11,370 bases of DNA from the NCBI GenBank assembly GCA_934230965.1, contig CAKQFW010000045.1:1-11370 (forward strand). The letters run 5' to 3'. This document shows positions 6,865-11,370 of this stretch, in pieces. Position 1 is the stretch's first letter. Every line of letters begins with the position of its first letter. The notes beneath the pieces are model-generated. The model had not been told where the DNA came from. It did no database searches and worked only from the letters and a program-made list of their open reading frames with translations. Origin of the DNA: an uncultured Prevotella sp. Its GTDB lineage: Bacteria; Bacteroidota; Bacteroidia; Bacteroidales; Bacteroidaceae. The translations under genes and the position numbers were made by a program.

Positions 6865-7010
6865 CTGTAAGCAAAAACAAGGGGTTTGCTTACAGAAAAT
6901 TTTATTGATACCATTGATTTGAGAAACCCTTGGTTTCAGGCTGTGAAACCCTTGGTTTTAGACGCTAAAAGCCTTGGTTTCAGGATGCGAAACCAAGGCT
7001 TTCAGACCGT
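6865..7010 (+). ncRNA. Possible small structured RNA
   Basis: Downstream of the orphan -7 box a perfect 11-bp stem CTGTAAGCAAA (6865-6875) / TTTGCTTACAG (6885-6895) with a nine-base loop is followed by AAAATTTTATT, then by four 22-bp units that end in a perfect 14-bp hairpin. The arrangement promoter, hairpin, repeated hairpins could be a small RNA. It matches no RNA family I recognise, and there is no clear terminator, so this is only a proposal. Confidence 0.2.
6923..7010. repeat. Four 22-bp palindromic units ending in a perfect hairpin
   Basis: Units at 6923-6944, 6945-6966, 6967-6988 and 6989-7010 are each 22 bp. The first two begin GAAACCCTTGGTTT, itself a mini-palindrome (AAACC CTT GGTTT). 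The third reads AAAAGCCTTGGTTTC, and the fourth is the inverse (GAAACCAAGGCTTTC). Units three and four form a perfect 14-bp stem (6968-6981 with 6989-7002) around AGGATGC. Confidence 0.8.
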
Positions 7011-7043
7011 AATTTGATGGGTATTGCAACACGCCCCCCATCT

Positions 7044-7057
7044 TGCATAAATATGCA
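7044..7057. promoter_or_regulatory. Third 14-bp operator-like palindrome
   Basis: TGCATAAATATGCA has perfect five-base arms (TGCAT/ATGCA) around AAAT, like the pair at 6771-6813. It sits just before the C-rich repeat at 7061. No nearby start codon suggests a regulated gene. Confidence 0.35.
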
Positions 7058-7060
7058 GAG

Positions 7061-7105
7061 GCCCCACCCCCGTCCCCTCCCCATCGGAGAGGGGAGTGAA
7101 TACCC
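7061..7105. repeat. C/G-rich palindromic repeat, left copy
   Basis: GCCCCACCCCCGTCCCCTCC leads into CCATCGGAGAGGGGAGTGAA and TACCCC. CTCCCC and GGGGAG form a stem. The right copy (7305-7396) is inverted relative to this one. Confidence 0.65.
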
Positions 7106-7115
7106 CTACTTCTTG

Positions 7116-7148
7116 CTGGAGTACGGGGCACGGAGACCCCGTACTACT
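7116..7148 (-). repeat. REP-like hairpin element, copy 3
   Basis: An exact reverse copy of 6662-6694 over 33 bases: stem AGTACGGGG/CCCCGTACT, loop CACGGAGA on the plus strand. It is followed by TTGCAAGGCTA (7154-7164), a tail also found after copy 5, and then by copy 4 in the opposite direction. Confidence 0.85.
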
Positions 7149-7168
7149 TAGATTTGCAAGGCTAATAA

Positions 7169-7204
7169 TAGTAGGACGGTGGTCTCCGTGCCCCGTCCTC
7201 CCAG
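7169..7204 (+). repeat. REP-like hairpin element, copy 4
   Basis: The element has stem AGGACGG-T-GG / CCCCGTCCT with one bulged T, loop TCTCCGTG. Compared with copies 2 and 3, the third stem pair is G-C instead of T-A, so pairing is preserved. Copies 3 and 4 face each other across about 20 bases, matching the copy 1/copy 2 arrangement. Confidence 0.8.
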
Positions 7205-7259
7205 AGAAGCGTTATATCAAAACAATGTTGGGGCTTGAGGATAGAGCACGTGTTGGTTG

Positions 7260-7294
7260 CTGGAGAACGGGGCACGGAGACCCCGTCCTACTAT
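7260..7294 (-). repeat. REP-like hairpin element, copy 5
   Basis: CTGGAGAACGGGGCACGGAG followed by ACCCCGTCCTACTAT. On the minus strand the stem is AGGACGGGG/CCCCGTTCT, with a G-U pair at the third position. The tail TGCAAGGCTA follows at 7299-7308. Unlike the other copies no facing partner is present. Confidence 0.8.
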
Positions 7295-7304
7295 AGTGTG
7301 CAAG

Positions 7305-7396
7305 GCTATTCACTCCCCTCCATCGCTCGACCTTTGGTCGCTTGCCAGAGCAAGAAGGGGAGGGGGAAGCCGCGTAAGCGGCGCGGGGGTGGGGCT
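7305..7396. repeat. C/G-rich palindromic repeat, right copy, with inserted mini-hairpins
   Basis: It begins GCTATTCACTCCCCTCC and ends GGGGGTGGGGC, the inverse of the left copy at 7061-7105. It carries extra hairpins: CGACC-TTT-GGTCG, CTTGC-CAGA-GCAAG and GCCGC-GTAA-GCGGC. With the left copy it brackets three of the REP-like hairpins, making a nested inverted arrangement of about 340 bp. Confidence 0.65.
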
Positions 7397-7432
7397 TTTG
7401 GGCGTTAAAGATAATGTTTTTTTTGTTTATCA

Positions 7433-7557
7433 CCGTATAACATTTTGGCGACACTAAAGTGTCGCGGTATGTGCAAAGAGGGCGTACGGTGAGAGCTTGC
7501 TCTCGTCCGTACGCCCTCTTGGTACATACTGAGCCGTAAGGCCAAAATGTTATGCGG
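7433..7557. repeat. 125-bp element with terminal inverted repeats and a four-way-junction fold
   Basis: Terminal arms 7433-7449 and 7541-7557 are inverted copies of 17 bp with one mismatch. Inside are GCGACAC-TAAA-GTGTCGC (7448-7465), a 23-bp stem with two mismatches (7467-7489 with 7507-7529) capped by GAGAG-CTTG-CTCTC (7491-7504), and GCC-GTAA-GGC (7533-7542). The whole could fold as a closing stem with three arms. It lies just downstream of the last FKBP gene, so it may stop or protect that transcript. It could also be a MITE-like element; no clear target duplication or transposase is seen. Confidence 0.7.
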
Positions 7558-7584
7558 GGTTTTTATGGTTTTTGTCTAAACCCC
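7556..7584 (-). terminator. Hairpin after the last FKBP gene
   Basis: On the minus strand GGGGTTT (from 7584) pairs with AAACCCC (ending 7556) around a 15-base A-rich loop, 18 bases after the FKBP stop codon. The T-run after it is weak (ATAACATTTT), so termination is plausible but not proven. Confidence 0.3.
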
Positions 7585-7601
7585 AAAAGCTGGCGAGCAT
7601 A

Positions 7602-8597
7602 TTATTTCTTTCTCACCACCTTTTTCTTAGCAGGCTTCTTAGCAGCCGACACCTTAGCGGGAGTGGCGGGTTTAGCCTTGTCGGCAGCCTCTTCCTTCTT
7701 CTCAGCCTCTTGCACCTTTACTACCTCAACCGTGAAGATAAGGGTAGAGTAAGGTTTGATTTGCTGACCAGCGCCACGCATTCCGTAGCCCAGTTCATGC
7801 GGTATATACAGTTCCCACTTGCTGCCTTCGGGCATCATGCACAGTGCCTCGGTCCAGCCCTTTATTACCTGGTTAGGTTTGAATTCGGTGGTTTGCGGGT
7901 TACGTTTGTAGCTGCTGTCAAACACGGTGCCGTCAATCAGTTTGCCCTCATATTTTACGGTCACCATATCATCGGCCTTTGCCACCTTACCAGTGCCTTT
8001 GGTCAGCACCTTATATTGCAGACCGCTGGGCAGCGTCACTACGCCCTCTTTGGTCTTGTTTTCGTTTAGCCAAGCCTCGTTCGATGCTTTGTAAGCCTCG
8101 TTTTTCTTCTTCTCGTCGGCCTCGCTGGTGTTTTTAAACAATGCTACAGCGTGTGGCTCGGTCATGATTGTGGTATCAGCCAGTACGCCTGAGAGAAATC
8201 CCTCGTGCAGCAGACGAGCGTCGATGGTGTGCTCGGTGCCCTCAAACTGCTTCAGCACGGTGGGCAACATCTGCTTGTCAACCTGTTGTGCGATGGTGCG
8301 TCCCGCGTTTGTAGCGGTATATCGGGGGTCGCCCGTTTTCTCCATTGCCTCGCGGAAGCCAGCTACAAAGTCGGCTATGTAAGCGGTGTCTACCTGCAGG
8401 TTGCGCTGCAGATATTCAATCAGTCCGCGCGACATAAATTTTCCAGCGGCATAGCTCAGCGAGTCAGAGGCCGAAATCAGTTCTACGGGTTGCTCTACCT
8501 TTGCGGCGGCCACCTCTTTTTTCTTTTTCTTTGAAGGCGCTGCATACAGCGCTGTGCTGGCCATGATGATGGCGGCCAGCAAAATCATCTTTTTCAT
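7602..8597 (-). CDS. Secreted FKBP-type peptidyl-prolyl isomerase with basic tail
   Basis: A 331-residue proline cis-trans isomerase. The N-terminus MKKMILLAAIIMASTALYA is a typical signal peptide (cut near residue 19-20), followed by a lysine run, so the protein is exported to the periplasm or beyond. Residues 46-140 form an FKBP-N-like helical part that looks duplicated, and 186-296 are the catalytic domain. Active-site residues match FKBP12: Y216, F226-D227, V244-I245, W248, Y271 and F288; the family glutamate is Q243. The C-terminus (297-331) is a Lys/Ala/Pro-rich tail ending KKPAKKKVVRKK, which could bind acidic surfaces or nucleic acid. It is the last of three FKBP genes, 242 bp after the second, with a terminator-like hairpin in the gap. 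Likely role: envelope protein folding; partner unknown. Confidence 0.92.
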   Translation of the reverse strand: MKKMILLAAIIMASTALYAAPSKKKKKEVAAAKVEQPVELISASDSLSYAAGKFMSRGLIEYLQRNLQVDTAYIADFVAGFREAMEKTGDPRYTATNAGRTIAQQVDKQMLPTVLKQFEGTEHTIDARLLHEGFLSGVLADTTIMTEPHAVALFKNTSEADEKKKNEAYKASNEAWLNENKTKEGVVTLPSGLQYKVLTKGTGKVAKADDMVTVKYEGKLIDGTVFDSSYKRNPQTTEFKPNQVIKGWTEALCMMPEGSKWELYIPHELGYGMRGAGQQIKPYSTLIFTVEVVKVQEAEKKEEAADKAKPATPAKVSAAKKPAKKKVVRKK

Positions 8598-8627
8598 CTT
8601 ATCTGTGTGTATTTGTGTTAAAACGAA

Positions 8628-8669
8628 AGTGGCACCGTGGCTGGCCTTGCGCCTGCTCCTGGTGCCACT
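8628..8669. terminator. Hairpin between the second and last FKBP genes
   Basis: AGTGGCACC (8628-8636) and GGTGCCACT (8661-8669) form a perfect 9-bp stem around 24 bases. On the minus strand it is followed by TTCGTTTT, on the plus strand by ATTTCTTTT, so it could act as a terminator in either direction. It lies 30 bases upstream of the last FKBP start, where it could attenuate that gene. Confidence 0.5.
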
Positions 8670-8677
8670 ATTTCTTT

Positions 8678-8836
8678 TAGTTGACGAGTTGACTAGTTCT
8701 TGCTAAAGCAAGCGCCCTTACGGGCGAGCGGACGAGTAGACGAGCTGTTTGCTTTGTTGCTTTATGTTCTCAATACATCTATTGATAAACTATGGTAGCA
8801 GCTTGTCAACTTGTCAACTCGTTAACTTGTCAACTA
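8678..8836. repeat. GTTGAC-type repeats and mini-hairpins in an FKBP spacer
   Basis: TAGTTGACGAGTTGACTAG (8678-8696) is an inverse of the repeated GTCAACTTG/GTCAACTCG units at 8803-8836, so the ends of the spacer can pair. Between them are TTGC-TAAA-GCAA (8700-8711) and CGCCC-TTAC-GGGCG (8713-8726). No promoter box is evident for the FKBP gene downstream. Confidence 0.55.
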
Positions 8837-8839
8837 ACG

Positions 8840-9706
8840 TTATTTAACGCTAATCAACTCAATCTTGAAGATCAGAGCCGAGAAGGGCTTGATTTCGCCA
8901 GCCTCACGCTCGCCGTAAGCCAGTTCCTGAGGAATGTAAACCTCCCATACAGAGCCTGCAGGCATACGAACCAGAGCCTCGGTCCAACCCTTGATTACCT
9001 GGTTAGCGCGCATCTCGGCGGGCTGATTGCGCTTGTAGCTGCTATCAAACACCTTGCCATCGATGGTACGACCCTCATAGTTTACAGTTACCATAGAGGT
9101 ATCTTTAGGCAGAGCGCCGGTGCCCTCTTTAATAACCTTATACTGCACGCCGCTGGGCAGTGTCTTTACGCCGGGCTTCTTAGCGTTAGCCTGCATAAAT
9201 TTTTCGCCAGCCTTCTTGTTGTCGCCATACACCTCTTCCATGTTCTTGGCCTTGATAGCCATCATCTTCTTCTGAGCCAGCTGTCCGGCCTGCTCAACAG
9301 TCATGAGGCCCTTCTTGTTTGTGGCGCCAGTGATGAAGCCAGCCATAAAGTTTTTCAGCGAGATGGTTTTGGTCGAATCCTCGCCAAAGATCTCGTGGTT
9401 GATGCCCTTCACCATACGGTTAGAAATCTGCTGACCGATGTTGATGCCGAGGAAGTAGGCAGCCTTCTTCTTGTCGTCGCCAGCGTTGGCGCCGTCGTTC
9501 AAGCCCTTTACAAAGGCGTCGATATATGCGGTGTCAACGTCCATCTGTACGAGATACTCTCTCAGACCCTGTGTCTGAGCCAGACCCATAGCATAGCTCA
9601 GGGTGTCGACATCGTTTTTAAGCGAAGGTTTGGGGGTAGAATTGCCGCACGATGTGATGCCAGCAATCATTGCAGCCATAGCGACTGCGAAAAATAATTT
9701 CTTCAT
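8840..9706 (-). CDS. Lipoprotein FKBP-type peptidyl-prolyl isomerase
   Basis: A 288-residue proline isomerase anchored by lipid. MKKLFFAVAMAAMIAGITSC carries a lipobox (ITSC) with C20 as the lipidated residue. The following GNSTPK lacks the acidic/lysine surface-export signal known for Bacteroidetes lipoproteins, so a periplasm-facing position is favoured. The N-terminal part has two similar segments, 35-72 (LSYAMGLAQTQGLREYL...AFVKGLNDG) and 83-129 (AYFLGINIGQQ...NFMAGFITGA), each like the single FKBP-N motif of the upstream paralogue. The catalytic domain (about 180-288) keeps Y210, F220-D221, V237-I238, W241, Y264 and F280, with Q236 in place of the family glutamate. It follows the cytosolic paralogue by 38 bp with no promoter box, so the two are probably cotranscribed. 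Confidence 0.93.
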   Translation of the reverse strand: MKKLFFAVAMAAMIAGITSCGNSTPKPSLKNDVDTLSYAMGLAQTQGLREYLVQMDVDTAYIDAFVKGLNDGANAGDDKKKAAYFLGINIGQQISNRMVKGINHEIFGEDSTKTISLKNFMAGFITGATNKKGLMTVEQAGQLAQKKMMAIKAKNMEEVYGDNKKAGEKFMQANAKKPGVKTLPSGVQYKVIKEGTGALPKDTSMVTVNYEGRTIDGKVFDSSYKRNQPAEMRANQVIKGWTEALVRMPAGSVWEVYIPQELAYGEREAGEIKPFSALIFKIELISVK

Positions 9707-9744
9707 TGTGATTATTTGTGTAATAAATTTTTTCTGTTAATTCT

Positions 9745-10350
9745 TTACTTTACCTCGATAAGCTCTACATCGAAGATGAGGGCTGCGAAGGGAGGAATGG
9801 CTCCGCCAGCACCCTGCTCGCCATAACCCAGGTTGTAGGGAATGAAGAAGCGATACTTGGCACCCTCTTGCATGAGCTGCAGACCCTCGGTCCAGCCACG
9901 GATAACACCGTTCAGGGGGAACTCGGCGGGCTCGCCACGCTGTATTGAGCTGTCAAACATGGTACCGTCTACCAGCATGCCCTCATAGTGGCACTTCACG
10001 GTGTCGGTAGCCTTCGGCTTGCGACCGTTGCCCTCTTTCAGCACCTGATATTGCAGGCCGCTGGGCAGGGTTACCACACCGTCTTTCTTTGCGTTCTCGG
10101 CAAGATACTTCTCGCCTTCTTCGCGTGTGCCCTTAAAGCGCTCGGCGGCAGCAGCACGCTGTTTCTCTTCCTGCTTCTGGAAGAACTCTTGTACGATGGT
10201 TTGCGCTTCGGTGTTGCTCACCTTCGGCTCATTTCCTGCTAACACGTCTTTAATGGCTTGTGCGAAATCGTCGATGTTGAGGTTCTCGGCACCCATCTGC
10301 GACAGCTGATGGCCAATGCCCAGACCCAAAGCGTAACTTAATTTGTCCAT
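9745..10350 (-). CDS. Cytosolic FKBP-type peptidyl-prolyl isomerase (FklB/Mip-like)
   Basis: A 201-residue proline isomerase with no signal peptide: it begins MDKLSYALGLGIGHQL, one copy of the FKBP-N dimerisation motif (3-40). A charged helix follows (50-90, rich in Glu, Lys, Gln and Ala), then the catalytic domain (94-201). Active-site residues Y122, F132-D133, V149-I150, W153, Y176 and F193 are all present, with G148 where FKBP12 has glutamate. The size and plan match E. coli FklB (FKBP22). It is the first gene of the three-FKBP set, with a TAnnTTTG promoter about 50 bp upstream, and its promoter is back to back with that of the sirtuin gene. The role is probably folding of cytosolic proteins. 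Confidence 0.93.
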   Translation of the reverse strand: MDKLSYALGLGIGHQLSQMGAENLNIDDFAQAIKDVLAGNEPKVSNTEAQTIVQEFFQKQEEKQRAAAAERFKGTREEGEKYLAENAKKDGVVTLPSGLQYQVLKEGNGRKPKATDTVKCHYEGMLVDGTMFDSSIQRGEPAEFPLNGVIRGWTEGLQLMQEGAKYRFFIPYNLGYGEQGAGGAIPPFAALIFDVELIEVK

Positions 10351-10399
10351 GTCTTCTATTTATATGTTATAATATTATTGTGTATCTTCAAAAACGGTG

Positions 10400-10407
10400 C
10401 AAAAATA
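10400..10407 (-). promoter_or_regulatory. -7 box of the FKBP promoter
   Basis: TATTTTTG on the minus strand, followed by CACC, fits TAnnTTTG. Transcription would start near 10393, giving a leader of about 42 bases before ATG 10350. The -33 region is not well matched. Confidence 0.5.
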
Positions 10408-10451
10408 CTGAATTTTCCTGAACAATACTACCTTATCTATAGAAAAAACAT

Positions 10452-10459
10452 TATTTTTG
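10452..10459 (+). promoter_or_regulatory. -7 box of the sirtuin promoter
   Basis: TATTTTTG on the plus strand, the same sequence as the divergent FKBP box 45 bp away. Transcription would start near 10466, with a leader of about 80 bases. The -33 region is weak. The two -7 boxes bracket a shared A/T-rich segment. Confidence 0.5.
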
Positions 10460-10530
10460 CATAGTTTAGCACGTTTTTGGCTTTGCTAAGCCCAAGACAT
10501 GCAAAGCATTATACATGTAAACATGAAAAT

Positions 10531-10536
10531 AGGAGG
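10531..10536 (+). promoter_or_regulatory. Strong Shine-Dalgarno that sets the sirtuin start
   Basis: AGGAGG lies 3 bases before ATG 10540 but 9 bases before ATG 10546. The longer gap is the normal spacing, so translation should start at 10546 (MKKLVFLTGAGMS). A full AGGAGG is unusual in a Bacteroidetes genome, where most leaders lack one. Confidence 0.7.
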
Positions 10537-10545
10537 ACAATGAAT

Positions 10546-11250
10546 ATGAAGAAATTAGTGTTTCTTACAGGAGCTGGCATGTCGGTAGAAAGCGGCTTTA
10601 AAACCTTTCGCGGAAACGATGGATTATGGGAAAACTACCCCGTAGAACAAGTGGCCACACACGAAGGATGGCTGGCCGACCCCGACCTGGTGACACGCTT
10701 CTATAACATGCTGCGTGCCAAGTTGTATGCCGCACAACCCAACGAGGGCCACAAACTAATAAAAGCCCTGGAACAAGAATATGACGTAACGGTGATTACA
10801 CAAAACGTTGATAATCTGCACGAAAAGGCGGGCAGCAGCCACGTGATACACCTGCATGGCGAACTGAGCAAGGTGTGCTCGAGCCGAAACCCCGACGACC
10901 CACGCTACCAGCAAGAGCTCACCCCCGACCACTGCACCGTAGAACCGGGCACCAAGGCTGGCGATGGGTCGCTGCTCAGGCCCTTCATCGTGTTCTTTGG
11001 CGAGAGCGTGCCCATGATATCGGTGGCGGCCGAGGCTGTAATGCAGGCCGACGTGCTGGTCATCATTGGCACATCGCTCAACGTGTATCCAGCAGCTGGC
11101 CTGGTGCAATATGCCAAACGCGGCACACCCATCTACCTCATCGACCCCGACCCCATGACGGGCAGCGCTCTGCATGGCGTTACGCATATCGAGGCAGGAG
11201 CCAGCGAGGGCATGAAACGTCTCGTAGCGCTGCTACATAAAGAGATGTAA
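10546..11250 (+). CDS. Sir2-family NAD-dependent protein deacylase (sirtuin)
   Basis: A 234-residue cytosolic enzyme that removes acyl groups from lysines, using NAD and releasing nicotinamide. Motifs in order: GAGMSVESGFKTFRG (9-23), GLWENYPVEQVAT (26-38), FYNMLR (52-57), TQNVDNLHEKAG (85-96), HLHGEL with catalytic H104, RPFIVFFGE and GTSLNVYPAAGL, all of the NAD-binding Rossmann core. Two features are unusual. The zinc module, normally four cysteines, has only C111 and C130, replaced by SSRNPDDPRYQQE-like sequence, which I recall as common in Bacteroidetes sirtuins. Also, the class III acyl-recognition pair Y-x-x-R (as in E. coli CobB and human SIRT5) reads Y53-N-M-L56, arginine replaced by leucine. 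ATG 10546 is chosen on AGGAGG spacing. The gene is divergent from the FKBP set; no physical link between them is shown. Confidence 0.93.
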   Translation: MKKLVFLTGAGMSVESGFKTFRGNDGLWENYPVEQVATHEGWLADPDLVTRFYNMLRAKLYAAQPNEGHKLIKALEQEYDVTVITQNVDNLHEKAGSSHVIHLHGELSKVCSSRNPDDPRYQQELTPDHCTVEPGTKAGDGSLLRPFIVFFGESVPMISVAAEAVMQADVLVIIGTSLNVYPAAGLVQYAKRGTPIYLIDPDPMTGSALHGVTHIEAGASEGMKRLVALLHKEM

Positions 11251-11272
11251 GGGATTGAAGCTCAAGAACAAA

Positions 11273-11320
11273 TAATAATAACGATATTATCATTATGATG
11301 CTCGCAATGCTGTGCATTGC
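11273..11320. terminator. Possible hairpins after the sirtuin gene
   Basis: TAATAATA (11273-11280) can pair with TATTAT-C-ATTA (11285-11295), and GCAATGC-TGT-GCATTGC (11304-11320) is a perfect 7-bp stem. No T-run follows, so termination is a weak suggestion. Confidence 0.25.
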
Positions 11321-11341
11321 TCGTAGGGGGGAGGAACATTA

Positions 11342-11370
11342 ATGACTGAACTTTCGCATGTGCTTAATAG
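11342..11370 (+). CDS. Possible start of a downstream gene (partial)
   Basis: GGGGGGAGGAAC precedes ATG 11342 by a normal ribosome-binding distance, and the frame (MTELSHVLN) stays open to the window edge. Nine codons are too few to identify a family. The gene direction is the same as the sirtuin gene. Confidence 0.4.

Larger units (their letters stand above)
6382..7601. other. Gene-free, repeat-rich 1.2-kb region
   Basis: No frame here has a credible start, composition and family motif. The few open frames (for example 7096-7296, 7257-7457) run through palindromic repeats. The contents are listed separately: the tat leader, five short hairpin elements, operator-like palindromes, a 22-bp repeat array, a C/G-rich inverted pair and a 125-bp multi-hairpin element. 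Both flanking genes (tatA to the left, an FKBP gene to the right) are on the minus strand, so this lies downstream of the FKBP genes and upstream of tatA. Confidence 0.7.

Noticed and set aside
6923..7010. Four regularly spaced repeats that could suggest a CRISPR array
   Set aside because: Units are adjacent with no unique spacers, one is inverted, and no cas gene is present.
7096..7457. Two 66-codon plus-strand frames
   Set aside because: They run through REP-like and C/G-rich palindromic repeats, and their products are just translated hairpins.
7433..7557. A tRNA gene, because of the cloverleaf-like plan
   Set aside because: Stems are far too long, there is no TTC-type loop, anticodon arm or CCA-end pattern.
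8792..9697. A 301-codon open frame antisense to the lipoprotein FKBP
   Set aside because: The real gene on the other strand has a lipobox and complete FKBP motifs; the antisense product shows no domain, and similar shadow frames lie opposite the other FKBP genes.
10477..10545. Extended sirtuin start (TTG 10477) and ATG 10540
   Set aside because: The sirtuin core begins at MKKLVFLTGAG, and the AGGAGG is correctly spaced only for ATG 10546.

Overview
The window looks like a chromosomal segment from a Bacteroidales bacterium, most likely Prevotellaceae. The evidence is: (i) several promoters of the Bacteroidetes type (-7 box TAnnTTTG, most without a Shine-Dalgarno downstream); (ii) a TatA-TatC pair with no TatB; (iii) a family of two-part FKBP proline isomerases, one with a lipobox; (iv) a Bacteroidetes-type sirtuin. 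The genus is an inference and was not tested by any search.

Layout. Positions 1-248 hold two divergent promoters. A rightward cluster at 249-4980 encodes a polysaccharide flippase, a family 2 glycosyltransferase, RibD (riboflavin synthesis) and PrmC (release-factor methylase). The first two belong to surface-glycan assembly and the last two are housekeeping enzymes. Convergent to it, tatC and tatA (5214-6381, minus strand) encode a minimal twin-arginine export system. A 1.2-kb gene-free stretch at 6382-7601 follows, and it is packed with structured repeats. Next, three tandem FKBP-type peptidyl-prolyl isomerases (7602-10350, minus strand) form a set: one cytoplasmic, one lipoprotein and one secreted with a basic tail. 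A divergent sirtuin gene (10546-11250) and the first codons of a possible further gene close the window.

How the genes fit together. The flippase and glycosyltransferase probably act on the same glycan. The two exported FKBPs are likely envelope folding factors and the third a cytosolic one. All three share one domain plan, with the dimerisation-type segment present once in the cytosolic protein and apparently twice in the exported ones.

The most unusual content is between the genes. Almost every spacer in the rightward cluster carries a different short-period repeat, and one of these supplies the flippase stop codon. The 6382-7601 region holds five copies of a short hairpin element (two sequence types that keep the stem paired), a C/G-rich inverted pair, four 22-bp units ending in a perfect stem-loop, three 14-bp palindromes with operator-like shape, and a 125-bp element that can fold as a four-way junction. 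I see no phage, transposase, CRISPR, tRNA or rRNA. No defence or biosynthetic system of a new type is evident from the coding genes; the novelty, if any, is in the structured intergenic DNA.
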